Source of the DNA: a virus
Length of the DNA: 64,000 nucleotides
Strand: one strand, 5' to 3'
Virus record (IMG/VR): IMGVR_UViG_3300046808_001241
Span: 62,001-126,000 of that record
Shown: piece by piece, positions 41,829 through 50,303 of the stretch
Position numbering within the stretch: position 1 is the first letter of the stretch
Layout of the letters: each line of letters starts with the position of its first letter
Notes under the pieces: generated by a model
Database searches by the model: none
The model's input: the letters and a program-made list of their open reading frames with translations, nothing else
What the model was told of the DNA's origin: nothing
Program-made: the position numbers and the translations under genes

Positions 41829-42376
41829 TTGTATATTCTTAATTTGTAGTTATAGAATTCGTTAGTGTTTCCCCAAAACCTATCTACGTCATCTATATCA
41901 ATTTCTTCGCTTCCGTTAACAGCCTTTATTGTTTTATTTCTTGCTGTCGCTTCTTTAATTAGACGCTTCCAAAAGTTTTCACCTTGTAGAGTGTGCTTTG
42001 AATCAGAGGTGATAGATTTAACATTTGGTAGGTAGTACTCAAAGAACAAATAGAAAGCCATGCCTTTTGAAGACTTTCTGTTCCAAACTCCTGTCATTTG
42101 CATGTCTCCATCTATCAATTTGTAAATAAAATAACAGGAAATGAGGGGAGTTTTGTTAACAAAATAGTCTACTGTTGATTCAAATTCGGTTCTATACAAC
42201 GTTAAATCGACAGTATCTTTGAGCTTAATCTGTTCAACAATATTGCCATCTCGAATTAATTCCAAAGCTTCTTGCTGATTTAAAGCCTCATTATCCAATA
42301 CATCATCATAACTCATCCCCAAACGCATCGGAGATTCTTTAAGAACGACCTTTTGAAAATATTCTTTAAATTTCAT
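41825..42376 (-). CDS. Putative virion-internal protein, acetyltransferase-like region
   Basis: A 183-residue protein starting MKFKEYFQKVVLKES, similar in form to the T4 capsid-targeting peptide and with a possible prohead-protease site after LKE. The central region (MTGVWNRKSSKGMAFYLFFEYYL, then SDSKHTLQGENFWKRLIKEA) resembles a family in phages sometimes labelled acetyltransferase-like, without firm support. Its ATG overlaps the stop of the small gene upstream (TAATG). Confidence 0.55.
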   Translation of the reverse strand: MKFKEYFQKVVLKESPMRLGMSYDDVLDNEALNQQEALELIRDGNIVEQIKLKDTVDLTLYRTEFESTVDYFVNKTPLISCYFIYKLIDGDMQMTGVWNRKSSKGMAFYLFFEYYLPNVKSITSDSKHTLQGENFWKRLIKEATARNKTIKAVNGSEEIDIDDVDRFWGNTNEFYNYKLRIYN

Positions 42377-42522
42377 TAATATTTGTAAGTGGTCTTACCC
42401 TTCTTTAACGTTCCTTGTTTGGTAGAAGGCTTGTTCCATTCAATATTATCAAAGTTTTTATCAAATTGCTTTTTGTCTACAGAACGAGGTTTGTCTCCTT
42501 TACCAGCCTGATTGTTACTCAT
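42376..42522 (-). CDS. Small conserved protein (48 residues)
   Basis: A short gene, MSNNQAGKGDKPRSVDKKQF, then DNIEWNKP. The GKGDKPRxVDKK start is a very common small phage protein family of unknown function. It shares the TAATG stop/start with the next gene, which supports real expression. Confidence 0.7.
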   Translation of the reverse strand: MSNNQAGKGDKPRSVDKKQFDKNFDNIEWNKPSTKQGTLKKGKTTYKY

Positions 42523-42559
42523 ACATTGTTATTTTACTCGTCAATAAGAAAACATCAAC

Positions 42560-43966
42560 TCAGTAAAAAGTCATTTGAAATTTATGATGACCACAATCCC
42601 AAAGTCTTGAATATCCAAGCTCTTTCATAATCTGAGTTTCTGTAAAGTTTTTATCAAATTGAGGATGTTTAGCTAATAACATATGCTTTTGAAAGTTTGC
42701 TCTATGTAATCGTTTCGGAGATTTTCCTACATACCAATAATTTGGTTTTGAAGTATGTATGTATTGAAAACCTGCTGTGGCATATACGCTTTTTTGTGAA
42801 TCTGGAGTCCATCTCTTATCGCAATAGGATATTAATAACTTTGGTTTATGTTCAGATACAAACCTTTTCAAAAGTTTTTGAAATCCTCCTCGTACGTTAA
42901 ACCCATACATAGAGACAAAACGAGAAAGTTCCCAGCTGTTTTCTTGCGAACTACTGCCTAGTACTTTTCTTAATTTGCAAAATGTCATAACACAAACTAA
43001 GCGGTTTTTATAAAACAAACCGTATTTTATACTTGATTTATCAGCTCCTTGTGTGTGATATTTGTTCAAAAACTTTGCACACACATTTGTTGAGATTTGT
43101 TCGATGTAACATTGCCTACCGTTAAGTCTTTTGTTCAATCCAAGTATTGCTTTTAATCTTCCAAAACACGCTTTTGGATTTAAATTAATTTCATCAGAAA
43201 ATATTTGAATTAACTTAACGCCTTTTTCAAGACAAAGGTTTGTTTTATTATTATGATAATTCTTGTCAGGAAAAAATCTTTCAGTATGATAAAATAATCC
43301 ATTTGTTTCTATAGCTACTTGAAGCTCAGGAATAAAAAAATCTACTTCATGGTGTTTTATTATTTTTCGGTAGTGAAATCTTGTTTGAAATTGTGTTGTC
43401 TGTAAGAAAAATTTAATTTTGTCTTCAATATCCGTAAAACAACCATCACATTTTGGACATTTAGGCCATCGTTGCAAATACGGAACAAACAGCTTTTTAA
43501 AAGGTACATTGCAGCGTACACAGTGCCAATCATATTCTGTTTTGCTACATTTTCCTTCAAAAGTATTTACATCAAACGATGGTACAACCTTTGTTGCAAA
43601 TCTACTGAAATCATCATACATTTGTTTGAATGTATTTTTCTGACGAGCAGAACGATCCTTTGTTAAAACATTAATAGTTCCGTATTTTTCTAAATTTGTT
43701 CCTCTTCGCTTATCGATGGTGCTTTTACAATTAGCAGAACATTTTGCAGAGCAATATGTTCGATATGAGCAGGAAGGAGAATGGAACGTCAGAGTCTTAT
43801 TGCATGCTTTACAAACAGGTACTTGATCTAAGTTATTACGAAGCAAATACAATTTTGCTCCAGTAACAAGCTGGCTAATATCAATTCCTTTTAAGATTAA
43901 CTCTTGATTAATGTCTTGTTTTTGTTTTTTCGTCAAGTTTGATGCATTTATATTCCAATTATTCAT
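42560..43966 (-). CDS. Zinc-finger homing endonuclease (Vsr/PD-(D/E)xK-like)
   Basis: A 468-residue free-standing homing-type endonuclease. The N-terminal part has CKACNK and CSAKCSANC zinc motifs and a short KRRGTNLEKYGTINVL element, typical DNA-contacting repeats. A second zinc pair CVRCN and CPKCDGC precedes the catalytic region EVDFFIPELQVAIETNGLFYHTE and LIQIFSDE, like Vsr-type nucleases. The C-terminal half has a conserved GNAT-like YGLFYKNRLVCVMTF region. Inserted beside the capsid gene, a classic homing locus. ATG 43966 is preferred over a TTG at 43993. Confidence 0.82.
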   Translation of the reverse strand: MNNWNINASNLTKKQKQDINQELILKGIDISQLVTGAKLYLLRNNLDQVPVCKACNKTLTFHSPSCSYRTYCSAKCSANCKSTIDKRRGTNLEKYGTINVLTKDRSARQKNTFKQMYDDFSRFATKVVPSFDVNTFEGKCSKTEYDWHCVRCNVPFKKLFVPYLQRWPKCPKCDGCFTDIEDKIKFFLQTTQFQTRFHYRKIIKHHEVDFFIPELQVAIETNGLFYHTERFFPDKNYHNNKTNLCLEKGVKLIQIFSDEINLNPKACFGRLKAILGLNKRLNGRQCYIEQISTNVCAKFLNKYHTQGADKSSIKYGLFYKNRLVCVMTFCKLRKVLGSSSQENSWELSRFVSMYGFNVRGGFQKLLKRFVSEHKPKLLISYCDKRWTPDSQKSVYATAGFQYIHTSKPNYWYVGKSPKRLHRANFQKHMLLAKHPQFDKNFTETQIMKELGYSRLWDCGHHKFQMTFY

Positions 43967-44034
43967 ACGACTGTGTAAATAATTATACTCCAATGATATG
44001 ATCTACAACTGAATAATATACTTTTAAACAAAGA

Positions 44035-44060
44035 GAAACCCGGCCTTGCGACCGGGTTTC
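44035..44060 (-). terminator. Intrinsic terminator after gp23
   Basis: A 9-bp stem GAAACCCGG/CCGGGTTTC with an 8-nt loop, followed on the minus strand by TCTTTGTTT. It ends the capsid transcript and separates it from the homing endonuclease. Confidence 0.8.
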
Positions 44061-44091
44061 AAATTTCGCTGTTTGAGAGCTAATATCTGTA

Positions 44092-45537
44092 TTAGAGATA
44101 TGTAGCAGCTTGACCAGGTACGAACGATTGACCGAGGCCTGTGCAAATGACGAGGTGGTAGTATAATGATGCACCGAAAATGTGATCAACTACACCATAT
44201 CTTGTCAAGAGACCGACACGTGGGCTGAAGTCGTTAGGTCCAATTGTACGCTGAACCATGACAGGGATGTACGGGCAGTACACGATTCCTGAGTCATAAT
44301 ATTCTGAACCCTTGTATCCAAGGAGAGCGTAATCTACGGGCTTCGTACGAGTTGAGCTATAACCACCACCAGCATTGGTTGCAGTGTAACCAGCGTTAAT
44401 CTGGGCTTCTGTACGAGTGTCACGATAGATTTGGAAACGACCACCGACCGAACCGACCTTGGCAATACCAACAGGCTGGGTGTTTACGTTACCATTGACT
44501 GGCATCCATGTGAAGTTTGGAAGGGTCTCGAGAATTGCGCAAATGCGAGGAGTTGCAATAATGAAATTAGCAGCACCACGGCGGTTGCGAATTGCGACAC
44601 GGTTGGCTTCAACAACGATTCTGTTGTAGAAGTCACGTGCACGCTCACCAGACCAGCGACCATCAGCAGAGATGGCAGACCAGGTAGAGTAACCAACACC
44701 AGCACCAGCGTTGAGACAGACTTGGATCATACGCGCGATCATTTCGCGGTCGATTTCAGCCTGGATTTCATACGACATAGCGTTGGTAAGCTCAGCATCG
44801 ATATCGATACCGTTCATATTCTTGAGATCTTGCTCGAGCTCAACCGACCATTTAGCAGCCAATCTACGAGTGAGTGCTTCAACGGCGGTCTTTTCAAACG
44901 AAACAGTGATCTGAGGAATTTTCGAGGAAAGCTCGAATTGCGAGATTAAAGCACCGACACCTGCGTCTTCAGCGATGTTATCCCATTCAGCATTGCCTGA
45001 GAGAGCAGCTGAGGAAGCACCTGTGAAGGCTGTGTTGAGGTAGTTGTAACCAAGCTCTTTATTGTCAGAAAGGGCTGTGTTGCCACCTGTGCCAGCACCA
45101 CCGAGCGAACCGTCGCCGCCTTGAGCTGAATAGCCAAGAGCGTCTGATTCGTATTTGTAGCGCATTGCAAAGGCAAGACCAACAGGTCCAGTCATTGGTT
45201 GTACACCGACGATCTCATTTGTGATGAGCTCGGGGAAGGTACGACGAATCATTGGAATGAGGACTTTTGGCAAGCGGGCGTCTCCAGAAGCGTAGTTGTC
45301 ACCAGAGAATGTTGTTGCAGTACCTTGATGGGTACCGAAAACACCACCAGTAGCAGCGCTATTGGAACCCTCGCGTAAGCACCACTTTTCTTGGTTTTCC
45401 AAGAGGATAGCAGTGTTTAAACGTGTTGTTTCGTTAGTAATCTCAGCAACTTTGTCTGATTTGAAATCCAATACTGGAGTCCATTTTTCGACGAGTTGCT
45501 CAGCGTAATCTTTATTGATATGCATTAAGTTAGCCAT
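44092..45537 (-). CDS. 23: Major capsid protein gp23
   Basis: A 481-residue T4-type major capsid protein. Characteristic segments are LIPMIRRTFPELITNEIVGV, QPMTGPVGLAFAMRY near residue 110, and YVLGYKGS-like ALLGYKGSEYYDSGIVYCPY near the end. The N-terminal ~60 residues are probably removed by the prohead protease, as in T4. GC content and codon use are clearly higher than in neighbouring genes, as expected for a very strongly expressed gene. No clear TAAATA box precedes it; the leader has CAATAAAAAGG instead. Confidence 0.96.
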   Translation of the reverse strand: MANLMHINKDYAEQLVEKWTPVLDFKSDKVAEITNETTRLNTAILLENQEKWCLREGSNSAATGGVFGTHQGTATTFSGDNYASGDARLPKVLIPMIRRTFPELITNEIVGVQPMTGPVGLAFAMRYKYESDALGYSAQGGDGSLGGAGTGGNTALSDNKELGYNYLNTAFTGASSAALSGNAEWDNIAEDAGVGALISQFELSSKIPQITVSFEKTAVEALTRRLAAKWSVELEQDLKNMNGIDIDAELTNAMSYEIQAEIDREMIARMIQVCLNAGAGVGYSTWSAISADGRWSGERARDFYNRIVVEANRVAIRNRRGAANFIIATPRICAILETLPNFTWMPVNGNVNTQPVGIAKVGSVGGRFQIYRDTRTEAQINAGYTATNAGGGYSSTRTKPVDYALLGYKGSEYYDSGIVYCPYIPVMVQRTIGPNDFSPRVGLLTRYGVVDHIFGASLYYHLVICTGLGQSFVPGQAATYL

Positions 45538-45581
45538 AATATTTTGTTTTTTGGTTGTTTTTCCTTTTTATTGTGAGTGAA

Positions 45582-46547
45582 TTACTTAGCAAATCTGTTA
45601 AGTTTCTTCATCTCGTTCAGATAGCCGCTAACGCCTTCACTTGAAGAGCTGTCGCGATCAATCTCATTGTTGAATTGTTTTTGCTCTTCGATGATCTGGG
45701 GACGATCAACTTTTGGAGCTTTGATGAATTGGTTTTTGACGGATTCTTTAATTTCGTCAACTTCTTCTTGAGTTTCTTTTTCAAACATCTCAACGACATA
45801 TTGGAAGTTTTCTTCGATGTATTGAGGAGCTTTGTTTCCAAGAAGCTTTGTGACAAATTGCTTTTTAGCAGATGGCATGTCAGATGTCTTTTGTTCAAGA
45901 ATGTTTGTTGCTTCTGCTTTGTTGGCTCTTTGATTAAGCTCAGCGTTTTCTTTGAGAGCTTCGTTGAGTTCAGCGCGAAGAGAATCAATTGTCTTTTTGC
46001 CATCAACGAGTGCTTCTTTGACTTCTGCATCAACAAACTCTTCCGAGATGCCAATGATTTGACGAATTTGGTTGAGTTGCTTTACAGCTTTAATGTTTGC
46101 AACTGCTTCAGAAATTTGTTCAGTAGGAACAGTCTTGTCGATATAAAGGTCGAGGTAGTTAGAAACCTCTTCTACCAAACGCTCTTGGAAGCCTTTTGCT
46201 TCTTCAATCATTTGTCCTTCATACTTTTCAACAACTTGTTCAAGCATCTTTGTATGCTTTTGATCAATTCCTTTAACGAGCTTTTGAAGTTTGACTGCAT
46301 GGTCAGTATCAATTGCTTCAACGAGCTTTTTGAGCTTCGCTGTATGATCTGTATCGATCTTTTCAACTAATTGTTCGAGCTTGGCTGTATAATTTTCATC
46401 AAGCTTTTGTTTGAGATTTTCAGATTCGAGTTGAATCTTTTCTTGTGATTTTTCTTCAACAGCCTGATTGAAGGCCTCTTCGATAGTGGAGAGGGTTTCG
46501 TCTGTGATCAGGTCTTTGAACTGTTCGCTAAGGATATTCTTGATCAT
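45582..46547 (-). CDS. 22: Prohead scaffold (core) protein gp22
   Basis: A 321-residue, highly charged coiled-coil protein between the protease and capsid genes, as in T4. It contains a run of 15-residue repeats (TAKLEQLVEKIDTDH type, residues 54-110) and ends VSGYLNEMKKLNRFA, a typical gp22 C-terminus that docks on the capsid. It would be degraded by gp21 during maturation. Confidence 0.92.
   Translation of the reverse strand: MIKNILSEQFKDLITDETLSTIEEAFNQAVEEKSQEKIQLESENLKQKLDENYTAKLEQLVEKIDTDHTAKLKKLVEAIDTDHAVKLQKLVKGIDQKHTKMLEQVVEKYEGQMIEEAKGFQERLVEEVSNYLDLYIDKTVPTEQISEAVANIKAVKQLNQIRQIIGISEEFVDAEVKEALVDGKKTIDSLRAELNEALKENAELNQRANKAEATNILEQKTSDMPSAKKQFVTKLLGNKAPQYIEENFQYVVEMFEKETQEEVDEIKESVKNQFIKAPKVDRPQIIEEQKQFNNEIDRDSSSSEGVSGYLNEMKKLNRFAK
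46215..46388 (-). repeat. 45-bp tandem repeat inside the scaffold gene
   Basis: About four units of a 15-residue heptad-like repeat (xxKLxxLVExIDxDH) lie head to tail. It lengthens the coiled coil and could vary in copy number. Confidence 0.8.
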
Positions 46548-46558
46548 GGTTGTAATTT

Positions 46559-46566
46559 TATTTATC
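46559..46566 (-). promoter_or_regulatory. Late promoter-like GATAAATA box for gp22
   Basis: On the minus strand GATAAATA ends 11 nt before the gp22 ATG and starts at the stop of the small upstream gene. Confidence 0.5.
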
Positions 46567-46712
46567 TAACTTTGTTTAATTTTTTGGGTTAAAGAATGTT
46601 TAATGCGATTTTTTAATTTTACTTCAATCATCTTCTGCAAAGAAGCATTCGCATTACTATAATTTTTATCAGCAATATTCACGATAAATTGTTTGATGTC
46701 TTTTGTTTCCAT
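46566..46712 (-). CDS. Small prohead-region protein (48 residues)
   Basis: A short gene, METKDIKQFIVNIADKNYSN, then KMIEVKLKNRIK, lying between protease and scaffold. Its helical, basic composition and position suggest a minor prohead core protein. It is unrecognised otherwise. Confidence 0.6.
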   Translation of the reverse strand: METKDIKQFIVNIADKNYSNANASLQKMIEVKLKNRIKHSLTQKIKQS

Positions 46713-46717
46713 AAAAA

Positions 46718-47395
46718 TTATTTAGCAGATTTAAGAGAATTAATGAACACCATTAATTGTTCTTTTAAGAAAATATCAGCTTCATGCTTTGGAAGACTTG
46801 CAAGAGATCCTTTAAGGGCACCAAAGGCTCTTTCGGAGACTTCAATGATTCTTCCATCATTACCAATCATCCATTCTTTTGACTCCAGCACGGATTCAAG
46901 CATTGCGTTTTGAACCGATGGTTGGTGAACAACGTCGAGGCAAATAAGATGGAAGTTAGAAACTGTTTTTCCACTAGCTGACTCAGAAAGATTTCCAAGA
47001 CCACGAGTTGAAATGCCCATTTGAATTTTGTCACGGACGAGGGACTTTAAAAGTTGTCCCATGGGAGTGTCAAGAATTAAAGATTTGCCCATGAAGTAAT
47101 TGCCGTTTTGTCTGAGTTCTGTAACAAGGTGGCAAGCATTAACTGGATTTACTTCGGTTGATTGTGGATGGTTCATTTCACCAATTGCACGACGAGTTTT
47201 AATCATCTCACTTGAATAACGCTCGACTTCATTCTTCATTTCATCGAGTTTGTAGATACGGCCATTTTGGTTTCTTTCGTTTGCGAGACAATACGGACCA
47301 GTGATGTAATATTTCTGAGGCTCTTGGGTATTTTTTTCTTCAATAAGAAAGTCGAGCTCCTCGTGTAATTCAGTAGTTAAAAACTTTAATCCCAT
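46718..47395 (-). CDS. 21: Prohead core protease gp21
   Basis: A 225-residue serine protease of the herpesvirus-assemblin-like S78/U9 type. GEMNHPQ contributes His76 and MGISTRGLG Ser129; this pair fits the catalytic set of T4 gp21. It processes scaffold, capsid and internal proteins, cutting after hydrophobic-x-Glu sites. The N-terminus (KFLTTELHEELDFLIEE) is unusually acidic and may be a self-removed propeptide. Confidence 0.93.
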   Translation of the reverse strand: MGLKFLTTELHEELDFLIEEKNTQEPQKYYITGPYCLANERNQNGRIYKLDEMKNEVERYSSEMIKTRRAIGEMNHPQSTEVNPVNACHLVTELRQNGNYFMGKSLILDTPMGQLLKSLVRDKIQMGISTRGLGNLSESASGKTVSNFHLICLDVVHQPSVQNAMLESVLESKEWMIGNDGRIIEVSERAFGALKGSLASLPKHEADIFLKEQLMVFINSLKSAK

Positions 47396-47409
47396 AGTAT
47401 TTCTGATTT

Positions 47410-47417
47410 TATTTATC
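47410..47417 (-). promoter_or_regulatory. Late promoter-like GATAAATA box for gp21
   Basis: On the minus strand GATAAATA ends 14 nt before the gp21 ATG at 47395. Confidence 0.5.
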
Positions 47418-47465
47418 TACATATAAATATTTTTCTTTGTTTGTTTGCAAATAAATACAATTTGT

Positions 47466-48275
47466 ATGGAAAAAATTTGTATAAAATGTAACAAACAAAA
47501 GCTGTATACAGAGTTTTATAAAGAAAAAGCCAACAAAGATGGTTATCAAAGATATTGTAAAAGTTGCTCAAAACAAACAAACTCTAAATGGTACAAAGCA
47601 GTAAACAACAATGTTCCTGCAGTACTTGCAAAAACATGTTCGTGTTGCAAAGAACAAAAACCCGCTATTTTATTTTATAAACAAAAGAACTCAAAAGACG
47701 GCTTGCAAAATATGTGCAAGCAATGCTCTACAAATTACGGAAAGACTAATTTAGCTAGGACACGTAATTTAGCAAAAGTTCGTTACTCAAACCTCAGTCA
47801 GGAAGAAAAAGACAGATATTCTATTAGAAGAAAAGCATGGAGACAAAATAATTTAGAAAAATGCAAAGAGACCAGTAAAAAGTGGAGACTTCTCAACAAA
47901 GAAAAGTGTTATGAAAATAACAAAAAAAGTAGAAAACACCAATATCACAACAACATAGCTGTTAGAATTAAAATGTCTTTGCGTACTCGTTTATATCAAG
48001 CATTAAAAGGAATGGTTAAACATGAGTCTGCAATAGAGCTTTTAGGATGCTCGATAGAAGAGTTTAAACGCTATATACAAAAAATGTTTATCGAAGGTAT
48101 GTCTTGGGAAAATCATGGAGAGTGGCATTTAGATCATATAAAGCCATGTGCAAGTTTCGATTTATTGAATGAAAATGACAGAAAAGCATGCTTCCATTAT
48201 ACAAATTTTCAACCTTTATGGGCTATGGAAAACATACTTAAATCTGACAATTTGAACTGGGTTAGAACTTATTAA
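47466..48275 (+). CDS. HNH homing endonuclease with zinc motifs
   Basis: A 269-residue protein with two CxxC pairs per repeat (KICIKCNKQK and YCKSCSKQ; CSCCKEQKP and MCKQCS), then a basic helical linker, and a C-terminal HNH domain: GEWHLDHIKPCASFDL, then CFHYTNFQPLWAMEN. It is on the opposite strand to the adjacent head genes and has no late box, as expected for a mobile intruder next to the prohead protease gene. ATG 47466 is preferred over the upstream in-frame start. Confidence 0.88.
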   Translation: MEKICIKCNKQKLYTEFYKEKANKDGYQRYCKSCSKQTNSKWYKAVNNNVPAVLAKTCSCCKEQKPAILFYKQKNSKDGLQNMCKQCSTNYGKTNLARTRNLAKVRYSNLSQEEKDRYSIRRKAWRQNNLEKCKETSKKWRLLNKEKCYENNKKSRKHQYHNNIAVRIKMSLRTRLYQALKGMVKHESAIELLGCSIEEFKRYIQKMFIEGMSWENHGEWHLDHIKPCASFDLLNENDRKACFHYTNFQPLWAMENILKSDNLNWVRTY

Positions 48276-48304
48276 AGAAGTTTAATAATTAAATATGTTT
48301 AATA

Positions 48305-49060
48305 ATGTCTTGCTTAATCAAAAACATTCCAAATAGTGCTAAAGTTCTTTATGGAACTGGTAACAAAGGTTTGTTCTTTCCTTTAGTTCCTATTTGCGAG
48401 ACTATTGATCAGCCGGAAGCTCCTCCTCCAGAAGAATGTTATCTTGCAGTAGAGTTGGGAAATCTGACATCAAATGCTTCTGATCCTTGTTATGGAACAC
48501 ACGAGAGAGTTTGGAACTGGGAATCAAATGTATGTGGCCATTCTTCAGACGTAGTTACTTGGGAGAATACTAATAACAATCAGTCTTTAGCAAAACAATG
48601 GATTGACTGCTTTGGAGATTATAACTTAGATTGGTCATGGAAGGAAAGAAAGTGTGCTTCCCTTGTACAAACAAAATGGAAAGATACAAAATGTTCTGCT
48701 TCTTATGCTAAAACATGGAAAGAAAGACCATTAATTTGTTTTGAAAAACATAATCTAGAGTGGCAATGGAAAGCAAGAGAGTGTACAGACAATTCAACAA
48801 CAATGGTTAAATGGAAGGATGCAGAGTGCTCTGGAACATATAACAAAAAATGGAAGTATGAAGCTCCAGACCCTGTAGAAGAATTGACAGACGACGAAAT
48901 TCTTTTAGAATTATTAAATCCAGTTACTGATAATGATTACAGAATTCAAGCTCCTTGCGTTGAAATTGATTTCTGTTATATTGCTTTAGAAGAAGATGGA
49001 GTAACATCAATTGATCAACAAGAAACAAATGATGTTTTCTTAACCGACTGCCTTGCATAA
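48305..49060 (+). CDS. Trp/Cys-repeat protein
   Basis: A 251-residue protein with unusual repeats at residues about 67-185: units such as WNWESNVC, WSWKERKC, WQWKARECT alternate with KWKDTKC and KWKDAEC. The pattern gives regularly spaced Trp and Cys, probably forming a disulphide-linked or metal-bound fibrous segment. The N-terminus is MSCLIKNIP and the C-terminus acidic. It leads the receptor-binding cassette region, so a tail-tip decoration or adhesin is likely. Unrecognised family. Confidence 0.7.
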   Translation: MSCLIKNIPNSAKVLYGTGNKGLFFPLVPICETIDQPEAPPPEECYLAVELGNLTSNASDPCYGTHERVWNWESNVCGHSSDVVTWENTNNNQSLAKQWIDCFGDYNLDWSWKERKCASLVQTKWKDTKCSASYAKTWKERPLICFEKHNLEWQWKARECTDNSTTMVKWKDAECSGTYNKKWKYEAPDPVEELTDDEILLELLNPVTDNDYRIQAPCVEIDFCYIALEEDGVTSIDQQETNDVFLTDCLA

Positions 49061-49063
49061 ATA
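49058..49063 (+). promoter_or_regulatory. Late promoter-like TAAATA box
   Basis: TAAATA lies 5 nt before the ATG at 49069, overlapping the preceding stop codon. Confidence 0.55.
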
Positions 49064-49068
49064 AAACT

Positions 49069-49722
49069 ATGTCCTGTGTTGATCTAGCATATATTTCAAA
49101 TGAAGAGTGTATAGGTAATTCTTTATCTTCGATTAATGGAAACTTTGCAGCTCTTTCTGCAGCTGTTTGTGACCTTAGTGGAGGACCATCATCTTCTGAT
49201 TTGCTTACTCTTATCAACACACTAAGTACAAATATGCAAAACATTGGAAATTATCCTTATTTGGAGTATGCTTGGGTGACTGCTCCTAATGCTGCTGGTC
49301 AAACTATTACAGCAAACACCAGTGCTGTATTAACACTAAATACAGAAGTAGCTGACTCTGGAAACTTTGGATCTTTAGCTTCTAGTCAAATTACTCTTTC
49401 TGCAGGAACATATCAGTACGACATCGACACGAACATAGTAGCAGTATTAAATTCAATTAATCCAGGAGTAATAATCGGTATTTGGAACAACAATTCATCT
49501 AATTGGATAACACGTAGAGGCAGGTCAATTTATTCAGGTTTGGATGGTCCGATTTTCGGATTAAAAGGGCAATTTACTATTGCAGCTGAATCGATCATAG
49601 ACCTTAGATTAATTCCCACAACAAGCATCATAATTCATTCTTGTGGATACCAGGCCAGTTTTACAAACTCGACAGCAAATGCTGACCAACGAACAACAAT
49701 CAAACTCTGGAAAGTAGGTTAA
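49069..49722 (+). CDS. Short tail fibre/adhesin
   Basis: A 217-residue protein. The start MSCVDLAYISNEECIGNSLSSINGN is a virion-attachment segment shared almost unchanged with the short gene at 50086. The rest is beta-rich, with SAGTYQYDIDTNIV and FGLKGQFTIAAES, resembling a C1q/TNF-like receptor-binding head. It is followed 1 base later by a chaperone-like gene. Confidence 0.7.
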   Translation: MSCVDLAYISNEECIGNSLSSINGNFAALSAAVCDLSGGPSSSDLLTLINTLSTNMQNIGNYPYLEYAWVTAPNAAGQTITANTSAVLTLNTEVADSGNFGSLASSQITLSAGTYQYDIDTNIVAVLNSINPGVIIGIWNNNSSNWITRRGRSIYSGLDGPIFGLKGQFTIAAESIIDLRLIPTTSIIIHSCGYQASFTNSTANADQRTTIKLWKVG

Positions 49723-49723
49723 T

Positions 49724-50077
49724 ATGATCACACAAGCTCATATCGAAACAATTTTAGGAGCAGCCTTATCAAATCTCGGTCATCCAATCGGAAACGCTGC
49801 TTTCTGGCAAGAACATATCAAAGGAACAAATGTTACTGAAAAGCAAATATTTGAGGAATGTGAAAGACTCTTAAAAGAACAACAAGGAATTTCTACTACG
49901 ATGGATTCTGTTAGACAAAAAAGAGATGCTCTTCTTAAAGAATCTGATTGGGTTGGCCTTACCGATGCTGTTGTTAAGACCAAAGAAGCTTGGTTAAGTT
50001 ATCGTCAAGCTCTTAGAGATCTTCCAAGTACTTTTAAAACTCCTGAAGAAGTAGTTTGGCCAAATAAACCTCAGTAA
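49724..50077 (+). CDS. Tail-fibre chaperone-like protein, copy 1
   Basis: A 117-residue protein. The C-terminal half, SVRQKRDALLKESDWVGL then WLSYRQALRDLPSTF and EEVVWP, is the conserved region of phage tail-fibre assembly-type proteins, and recurs in the genes at 52318 and 53500. The N-terminal half differs, consistent with specificity for its own fibre. Confidence 0.75.
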   Translation: MITQAHIETILGAALSNLGHPIGNAAFWQEHIKGTNVTEKQIFEECERLLKEQQGISTTMDSVRQKRDALLKESDWVGLTDAVVKTKEAWLSYRQALRDLPSTFKTPEEVVWPNKPQ

Positions 50078-50080
50078 ATA
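50075..50080 (+). promoter_or_regulatory. Late promoter-like TAAATA box
   Basis: TAAATA lies 5 nt before the ATG at 50086. Confidence 0.55.
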
Positions 50081-50085
50081 ACTTT

Positions 50086-50295
50086 ATGTCTTGTGTTGAT
50101 TTAAAATTCATTTCCAGCAAAGAGTGCATGGGAAATTCTTTGTCCTCTATCAATGGAAACTTTGCAGCTCTTTCAAGTGCTGTTTGTAACTTTAATGTAA
50201 TTGATAGCTCTTCAGTAGATCTTACCTTTGATTCTATGACAAGAACACTAAGTGCAGATGTTGACACTATTACAGATGCAATAATTTTTGGATAA
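50086..50295 (+). CDS. Truncated fibre-like protein
   Basis: A 69-residue protein. Residues 1-36 nearly repeat the start of the gene at 49069; residues 37-62 match the NVxDSSxxDLTFDSxTRTLSADV repeat of the fibres at 51138 and 52655. It looks like a recombinant fibre stub lacking a receptor-binding head. It still has a late box and an intact frame. Confidence 0.7.
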   Translation: MSCVDLKFISSKECMGNSLSSINGNFAALSSAVCNFNVIDSSSVDLTFDSMTRTLSADVDTITDAIIFG

Positions 50296-50303
50296 ATTAA
50301 TAT

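Noticed and set aside
43983-44189. Open frame across the gp23 end and terminator, minus strand
   Set aside because: It is out of frame with gp23, spans a terminator hairpin and has no protein-like features.
44431-44949. 172-residue open frame antisense to the capsid gene
   Set aside because: It lies wholly inside gp23, whose identity is certain; the high GC of gp23 explains the long antisense frame.
45675-46370. 231-residue open frame antisense to the scaffold gene
   Set aside because: It is rich in Phe, Cys and Leu, mirrors the coiled-coil codons of gp22, and lacks any start context; it is a shadow.
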